Shown: piece by piece, positions 6,317-9,936 of the stretch
Layout: every line of letters starts with the position of its first letter
How positions within the stretch are numbered: position 1 is the first letter of the stretch
NCBI GenBank assembly: GCA_937901455.1
Contig: CALDIA010000152.1
Coordinates: 1-9,936, forward strand
Length of the DNA: 9,936 nt
DNA from: an uncultured Bacteroidales bacterium
Lineage (GTDB): Bacteria; Bacteroidota; Bacteroidia; Bacteroidales; WCHB1-69
Direction: 5' to 3'
Notes under the pieces: model-generated
The model's input: only the letters and a program-made list of their open reading frames with translations
What the model was told of the DNA's origin: nothing
Database searches by the model: none
Made by a program: the position numbers and the translations under genes

Positions 6317-6793
6317 TTACAACTGATTAATTAACAAGGACACTATTATATATGCACATAACGAAACCAATGACAGCCCGAAACAGATGTATCCGACAAC
6401 TTCAAAAACTTTATACACTGTTTTTTGATGTACCACTATATCCTTTACACGACAATGTTTATCAAGGGCTTTTTTCGCTTCTTCTGCAATCTTGCGAATT
6501 CCACGAATGTTGAGGTTTATTTCTCTATATAAACAGGCTATCAGACAAATTATAGCCAATGATAAAAACACCACTCCTGACACAAAACAAACATCTACGG
6601 ACAACGAATCCTCTTTTTCGGGAAGGCCAAATGAAATAAGAATTCCAAGAACCACAGTCATTGTCGTTACTAGGAATTGGAGCCAAGACCACTTTTTCTT
6701 TAAAAGCTCCTGCTGTTGATTCAGAAAACTTTCTCTAAGTTGATGGTTCTGCTCCAATAATTCTGTGTTATCCAAATATTGTTCTTTTTCCAT
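6317..6793 (-). CDS. Small three-TM protein with N-terminal coiled coil, partner of the Mrr-type nuclease
   Basis: This is a 158-residue protein of no recognised family. Residues about 4-34 are a Gln/Glu/Leu-rich amphipathic helix likely to form a coiled coil. Transmembrane helices are seen at about 37-57, 66-88 and 129-155. Between the second and third lies a basic, probably cytoplasmic or periplasmic helix (REINLNIRGIRKIAEEAKKALDKH, split here at 90-113). There are no catalytic motifs. The architecture is loosely reminiscent of small SLATT-type membrane effectors, but I see no diagnostic motif. Its ATG is 55 nt downstream of a strong Bacteroidota promoter. The nuclease gene follows in the same direction with no promoter motif of its own, so the two form a likely operon. 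Sensor, effector or anchoring subunit are all possible. Confidence 0.7.
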   Translation of the reverse strand: MEKEQYLDNTELLEQNHQLRESFLNQQQELLKKKWSWLQFLVTTMTVVLGILISFGLPEKEDSLSVDVCFVSGVVFLSLAIICLIACLYREINLNIRGIRKIAEEAKKALDKHCRVKDIVVHQKTVYKVFEVVGYICFGLSLVSLCAYIIVSLLINQL

Positions 6794-6853
6794 AGCAAAA
6801 TATTTTGAATGTTTGCATCTCTTTCCAACACTCTATTGATGTTGTTTACGGTG

Positions 6854-6885
6854 CAAAAATACAATAGAAGCTGACATCATCCAAA
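6854..6885 (-). promoter_or_regulatory. Promoter of the membrane-nuclease operon
   Basis: On the minus strand TTTG (6882-6885) is followed after 20 nt by TATTTTTG (6854-6861). Both boxes and the spacing fit the Bacteroidota sigma-ABfr consensus. The start would be near 6848, leaving a leader of about 55 nt. This is the best promoter match in the window. Confidence 0.65.
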
Positions 6886-6919
6886 TTGCAAGCCTTGCAA
6901 ACCGATTTTTCTTGCAAGG
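6886..6919. promoter_or_regulatory. Operator candidate: three TTGCAAG half-sites
   Basis: A perfect 15-bp palindrome TTGCAAG-c-CTTGCAA lies at 6886-6900, and a third half-site TTGCAAGG lies at 6912-6919. The last two also form an 8-bp inverted repeat (CCTTGCAA at 6893-6900 and TTGCAAGG) with an 11-nt spacer. The set sits between, and touches, the -33 boxes of the two divergent promoters. This is the expected position for a repressor or activator acting on both transcripts. The binding protein is not identified. Confidence 0.5.
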
Positions 6920-6942
6920 TTTTTCGAGACGTGTTTCCTTTG
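6912..6942 (+). promoter_or_regulatory. Divergent + strand promoter candidate
   Basis: TTG at 6912-6914 is followed after 20 nt by TTCCTTTG at 6935-6942. This differs from TAnnTTTG only in the second base. It would start transcription around 6949, about 17 nt before the ATG at 6966. The -33 box overlaps the third TTGCAAG half-site. Confidence 0.4.
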
Positions 6943-6965
6943 CACATCAAAAACGACAATGCCTT

Positions 6966-7289
6966 ATGGAAACAAAATCTAATTCAAGAAGGAAACTATC
7001 ATTCGTATGCAGCCGCAAGGAGCTGCTCAAAGTTCTATCAACGGTAAAGATGAGAAGCAATGCAAAACTCACTATTGATACTCGTCTGGCCGAACATAAA
7101 ATCATACTGAAAACCAATTACTATGAAATACCCATTCCTTGCATCGAGTGCTCGGGAAGCGATGCCTCGTTCAACTTAATACTCCAAGCCATGAAAGCAT
7201 TTTGCGAACTCTCTACCAACGAAGTGATTCATTTCTCATTGGACGGTGAAATGCTTCAAATCGACACTACAATAATAAACGTGAAGTGA
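6966..7289 (+). CDS. Small protein of unknown function (possible clamp-like fold)
   Basis: The most sensible start is the ATG at 6966, giving 107 residues. A longer reading from the TTG at 6912 would begin inside the promoter and operator. The sequence is a mixed alpha/beta protein: KLSFVCSRKELLKVLSTVK, a strand pair (AKLTIDTRLAEHKIILKT), then a helix (SFNLILQAMKAFCEL) and final strands (VIHFSLDGEMLQIDTTII). The order of a 'SRKELLKVL' helix followed by paired strands recalls one domain of the DNA polymerase III beta clamp. The resemblance is weak and may be chance. No catalytic residues or signal peptide are seen. It lies 16 nt before a truncated metallophosphoesterase gene, with which it was presumably cotranscribed. 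Confidence 0.6.
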   Translation: METKSNSRRKLSFVCSRKELLKVLSTVKMRSNAKLTIDTRLAEHKIILKTNYYEIPIPCIECSGSDASFNLILQAMKAFCELSTNEVIHFSLDGEMLQIDTTIINVK

Positions 7290-7305
7290 ACGTTATTCAG
7301 CATAT

Positions 7306-7362
7306 ATGCCCACCTACAACATCATAGGCGACATCCACGGAAGGACCATGATGCTGTACTAA
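7306..7362 (+). pseudogene. 5' remnant of a metallophosphoesterase gene
   Basis: An ATG at 7306, 16 nt after the preceding stop, opens a frame reading MPTYNIIGDIHGRTMMLY and then TAA. The stretch YNIIGDIHGR is the classic first metal-binding motif (GD.HG) of calcineurin-like phosphoesterases and PPP-type phosphatases, in which it sits at the extreme N-terminus. Homology stops within a few codons after GRT, and the rest of a roughly 200-residue enzyme is absent. The gene has been cut by the junction with the mobile-element gene on the opposite strand. Confidence 0.65.
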
Positions 7363-9936
7363 CCTCGCCGTTATCACCTGTGGCCTTCTCCTGCCTGATG
7401 CCCTCAACGGCACGGGCGGCGTTGCTCACGAAGATTTCTTGGTTGCGGTTGGCAATGGAGAAGCGGATGTCGTCGTTCTCGCTGAAAGAGCCGTTGTTGT
7501 CTGTGGCAGACTTGATTTGGTTGGGGGTTTTAACTCCAATAACATAACCATCTACGGAAGAATCATCAATCCTATGGTGGTAAATATTTATACCACCATC
7601 ATTATCTGCTTCGTTATAATAGACATCTCCATTATAATAATCCGTCTCACTTATTTTAGGATTACGAACATTCAGAAATACTGCTATTCTATTCTGCCCA
7701 TGTTCATAGCCCAACCTACTTGGGTGTTTGGAGAAGAAGAAAACACCATCATAATTACTTTTATCTTTATCAAACACGGCATTATCTGATTGCAAGACAT
7801 TCCAATCTGTCTCATGCCAAACCTCCATCGGCTCGCCGTTCTCATCGAGAATTTTTGAGGAATTGTCTTGCAGGATTGAAAACAGTTTCGTATCTTTGCG
7901 CTCGGAATAAGGAGGTAAAGATGCGTTCCCCTCTGTTGTAAAGCCCGAAGCTGGTTGGTTTATTAAATCAATCAGCTTTGTCTTTTCTATTTGGGTCAGC
8001 CTATGGTCGTAGTATTTCTTCCCCTGCTTTACACCGACAACTACCTTTGCCGTATAATCCTCACCATCGATATTGACACCTACCACATAATAGCGGTAAC
8101 TATCGTACTTCTTATTGCCCTTCGTATTAGGCTCTTCCGTGATGAATATGGCATTTTCAATTAGTTCAGGTATCTTGGCAATACTCTTCAAATGCGCTTG
8201 TTCATAACGGCTATGCGATGTGACTTCCTCCGCACCGGCACGAGAAATGGTTATCCTATCCCCCGTATCGCTATTAACGTACTCTCCACGCAGGTTTTGC
8301 AGAATCCATTGTTGCGCGGCATCTGCATTCAATTCATATTTGCCGGAGTAGTCTTCTGCGCTTATGGAGACAGGCTCGCTCTCGCGCAGTTTCCCGATAC
8401 GAAAATGTTTCTCCCAATCTCCGAACCACTTCTTGAAAGCCTCCGTCCTCGCTTGCAGCCATTGCCGCTCGTTGAGTTTGGTGGGCTTGCCGTTGGGGGC
8501 TTTCATGAACGTGCCGTCGGCAACAGCCTTGTCCTTTATGGACTGCATCTCCGCCTTTGCCTCTTCGGTCAGGTGAGGGTCGGAGGCGATACTGAACCTT
8601 ACTCCGCCGCTCCACTCGTTGTAGGCTTCCATAGAAGCGTCACCGGCGTTGCCCTTCTGCGGCCTGCCTATCTCCACGCCTTGCGCCACAAGCGCGTCGC
8701 GGAGTTCGGGCGTAACCGTGTTGAACGGAACGGAAAGCCCAGTGCCTTTCAGCATCTCGGCTATGCTCCGCGCCACTTCCTCGACGGGAACCACACGGAC
8801 AGGCTTGTCGTATCTCGAAAGGATGACCCTGCGCGGGTTGCCTTTCTTGGCAAGCTTCCCGCTCACGGGACCGCTCTTCCATTCCACCTCGCCCACGGCA
8901 TCCTTGGCCTTCTCCGCCTTGTAGCCGCTGGTCAGCTCGCTCTCGGGGACTTCCACCTCGACGGTGACAAGCTCAGGACGGCTCCAAGCGGAGGAGAACT
9001 GGTCGTTTAGCGGGCTGCGCGAGGTGTGGATATAGGGGTTATACGCCGCGCCAACGGAACTGCCGTTGCCCTTGTCGAGCTTGAACCTGCCTTTCCCGTC
9101 AACGAGTTCGGGATGCTCGTCGGCCTGCTCCCACGCTCCGAGTTGGATTGGGGTCTGCCACTTGCCGTTCACCCTGCCCGCCATAGGCGGGTAGAGCTTC
9201 CCGTCGCGCATCTGCATGGCGCGGTACACCTTTACCTTCTTCCCGCTTTGCAGCTCCATAATCTTCGCCGGGTCGCTGACTATCGAAAAACGAATCTGCG
9301 ATTCGGCCTGCTCGCCCTCCGAAAAATTATTTTCGCTTTCGCTTGCGGGTTCGGAATTTTGTTGTACTTTTGCATTCAGAACATCAGACAAGATGTCCCG
9401 ATACAAAGCAATGCCTCTGTGTGGCTCGGAACTTTTCCCAGCAGCAGTTTGAAGGGCATTGCTTTCTATTTTGTCTGCAACGAACACTTCATGCACATAC
9501 AGCCGGTTCTTGTTGGTGTCCGCTTTGGCACGGCAGAACACATAGCATAAGCCCCCATTATAGTTAATCGGGTATGCAAAGTAGTGGTTGACGGTTTTAT
9601 TACGGTCGCTTCCGTCTATCTCATCCAAACTGCCAAGATAGGTTGCCCCCTCGAATCCCTTCGGCAATGTAGGTATGGCATCTAACTTTGCTTGATTATA
9701 TCCATGCGCCAATGAGTTCTTTACGCTTGTCTGGTCAATTATAACATCTCCTGCTTCCGTTTGGTAATGTAGCGGTCCGGGTATGTTCTTTTCTGCCCAT
9801 TGCTCGGCTGCCTTGCGTGCAGATGTTTCGTTGTCTGCTTTGATTACACTTACCTTTGCTTCTATCGGTTTAGTCGTTGTCAGTTTCTCTCTTGCTTGCG
9901 CTTTCTCCTCATCGTTGAGCAACCTGCGCTCTTGGG
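7322..9936 (-). CDS. Polyvalent mobile-element protein with nuclease-like and ADP-ribosyltransferase-like domains (5' partial, 3' truncated)
   Basis: The frame is open to the right edge, so the N-terminus lies outside; residues are counted from the TTG at 9922. About 45-185 is an LPD/barnase-type domain of phage polyvalent proteins (IDQTSVKNSLAHG, then NRLYVHEVFVAD). About 228-420 is a GC-rich region of unknown type (KVKVYRAMQMRDGKLYPPM). About 471-505 carries the linker APNGKPTKLNERQW...FKKWFGDWE common in these proteins. About 515-650 is a second nuclease-like domain (SHSRYEQAHLKSIAKIPELI). About 690-815 is ART-like: KILDENGEPMEVWHETD, GVFFFSKHP, KTPNQIKSATDNNG. RFSI-type linkers recur at 211, 442, 681 (LFSI) and 820. 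Homologues usually continue past NAARAVEGIRQEKAT; here the frame diverges after that and ends in the phosphoesterase remnant. Such proteins are injected or transferred with phage and conjugative DNA. Confidence 0.75.
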   Translation of the reverse strand, partial: QERRLLNDEEKAQAREKLTTTKPIEAKVSVIKADNETSARKAAEQWAEKNIPGPLHYQTEAGDVIIDQTSVKNSLAHGYNQAKLDAIPTLPKGFEGATYLGSLDEIDGSDRNKTVNHYFAYPINYNGGLCYVFCRAKADTNKNRLYVHEVFVADKIESNALQTAAGKSSEPHRGIALYRDILSDVLNAKVQQNSEPASESENNFSEGEQAESQIRFSIVSDPAKIMELQSGKKVKVYRAMQMRDGKLYPPMAGRVNGKWQTPIQLGAWEQADEHPELVDGKGRFKLDKGNGSSVGAAYNPYIHTSRSPLNDQFSSAWSRPELVTVEVEVPESELTSGYKAEKAKDAVGEVEWKSGPVSGKLAKKGNPRRVILSRYDKPVRVVPVEEVARSIAEMLKGTGLSVPFNTVTPELRDALVAQGVEIGRPQKGNAGDASMEAYNEWSGGVRFSIASDPHLTEEAKAEMQSIKDKAVADGTFMKAPNGKPTKLNERQWLQARTEAFKKWFGDWEKHFRIGKLRESEPVSISAEDYSGKYELNADAAQQWILQNLRGEYVNSDTGDRITISRAGAEEVTSHSRYEQAHLKSIAKIPELIENAIFITEEPNTKGNKKYDSYRYYVVGVNIDGEDYTAKVVVGVKQGKKYYDHRLTQIEKTKLIDLINQPASGFTTEGNASLPPYSERKDTKLFSILQDNSSKILDENGEPMEVWHETDWNVLQSDNAVFDKDKSNYDGVFFFSKHPSRLGYEHGQNRIAVFLNVRNPKISETDYYNGDVYYNEADNDGGINIYHHRIDDSSVDGYVIGVKTPNQIKSATDNNGSFSENDDIRFSIANRNQEIFVSNAARAVEGIRQEKATGDNGEVSTASWSFRGCRL
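7348..7380. other. Recombination junction or mobile-element boundary
   Basis: Two unrelated genes on opposite strands both lose their expected continuation here: the phosphoesterase after GRT (about 7347) and the polyvalent protein after RQEKAT (about 7379). The intervening ~30 bases belong to neither. No obvious inverted repeat or target duplication is visible within the window. Confidence 0.5.

Noticed and set aside
6912..6965. N-terminal extension of the 107-aa protein from a TTG
   Set aside because: It overlaps the promoter boxes and the third operator half-site; the ATG at 6966 is better placed.
8192..9010. 272-aa + strand frame opposite the polyvalent gene
   Set aside because: It is a GC-rich antisense shadow of the modular protein and has no family features.

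Overview
The window looks like chromosome of a Bacteroidota member, probably order Bacteroidales (Prevotella/Bacteroides-like). Three lines of evidence support this. Several upstream regions carry the Bacteroidota -7 promoter motif TAnnTTTG, in one case with a TTTG -33 box 20 nt upstream. The gene families are typical of the phylum: a DUF1573 exported protein, a TPR lipoprotein regulator with a membrane segment and C-terminal HTH, and S41 peptidases. The right end carries a modular polyvalent protein of the kind found on Bacteroidales phages and conjugative elements. No species can be assigned.

Layout, left to right. (1) 1-74: the 3' tail of an unidentified + strand gene. (2) 139-207: 23-bp tandem repeats that resemble the end of an IS21-type element. 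(3) 345-4275: three minus-strand loci, read right to left. These are a TPR/TM/HTH lipoprotein with a near-leaderless promoter, a secreted DUF1573 protein with its own promoter, and, 15 bases after it, an exported S41 peptidase with a degenerate M23-like N-terminal domain. The peptidase is broken by a frameshift near 1255-1270 and carries a REP-like repeat in its first codons. (4) 4276-4664: noncoding DNA with repeated CCAAANCGA half-sites. (5) 4665-6793: a minus-strand two-gene unit, a 158-aa three-TM coiled-coil protein followed by a membrane-anchored coiled-coil Mrr-type nuclease. This is the best candidate for an undescribed (possibly anti-phage) system here. (6) 6794-6965: a divergent promoter region with three TTGCAAG half-sites between the two -33 boxes. 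(7) 6966-7289: a small + strand gene of unknown function, followed 16 nt later by a metallophosphoesterase gene cut off after its first ~14 codons. (8) 7322-9936: the 3' part of a large minus-strand polyvalent mobile-element protein. It has an LPD/barnase-like domain, an unassigned GC-rich region, a second nuclease-like domain and an ADP-ribosyltransferase-like domain, separated by repeated RFSI linkers. Its C-terminus is also cut, so ~7348-7380 looks like a recombination junction or mobile-element boundary.

How the parts relate: the exported envelope genes (TPR regulator, DUF1573, S41) read as ordinary chromosome. The membrane nuclease pair, the divergent operator and the truncated mobile-element gene read as an accessory island inserted beside them. 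All functional statements come from sequence motifs read by eye; no database search was run.
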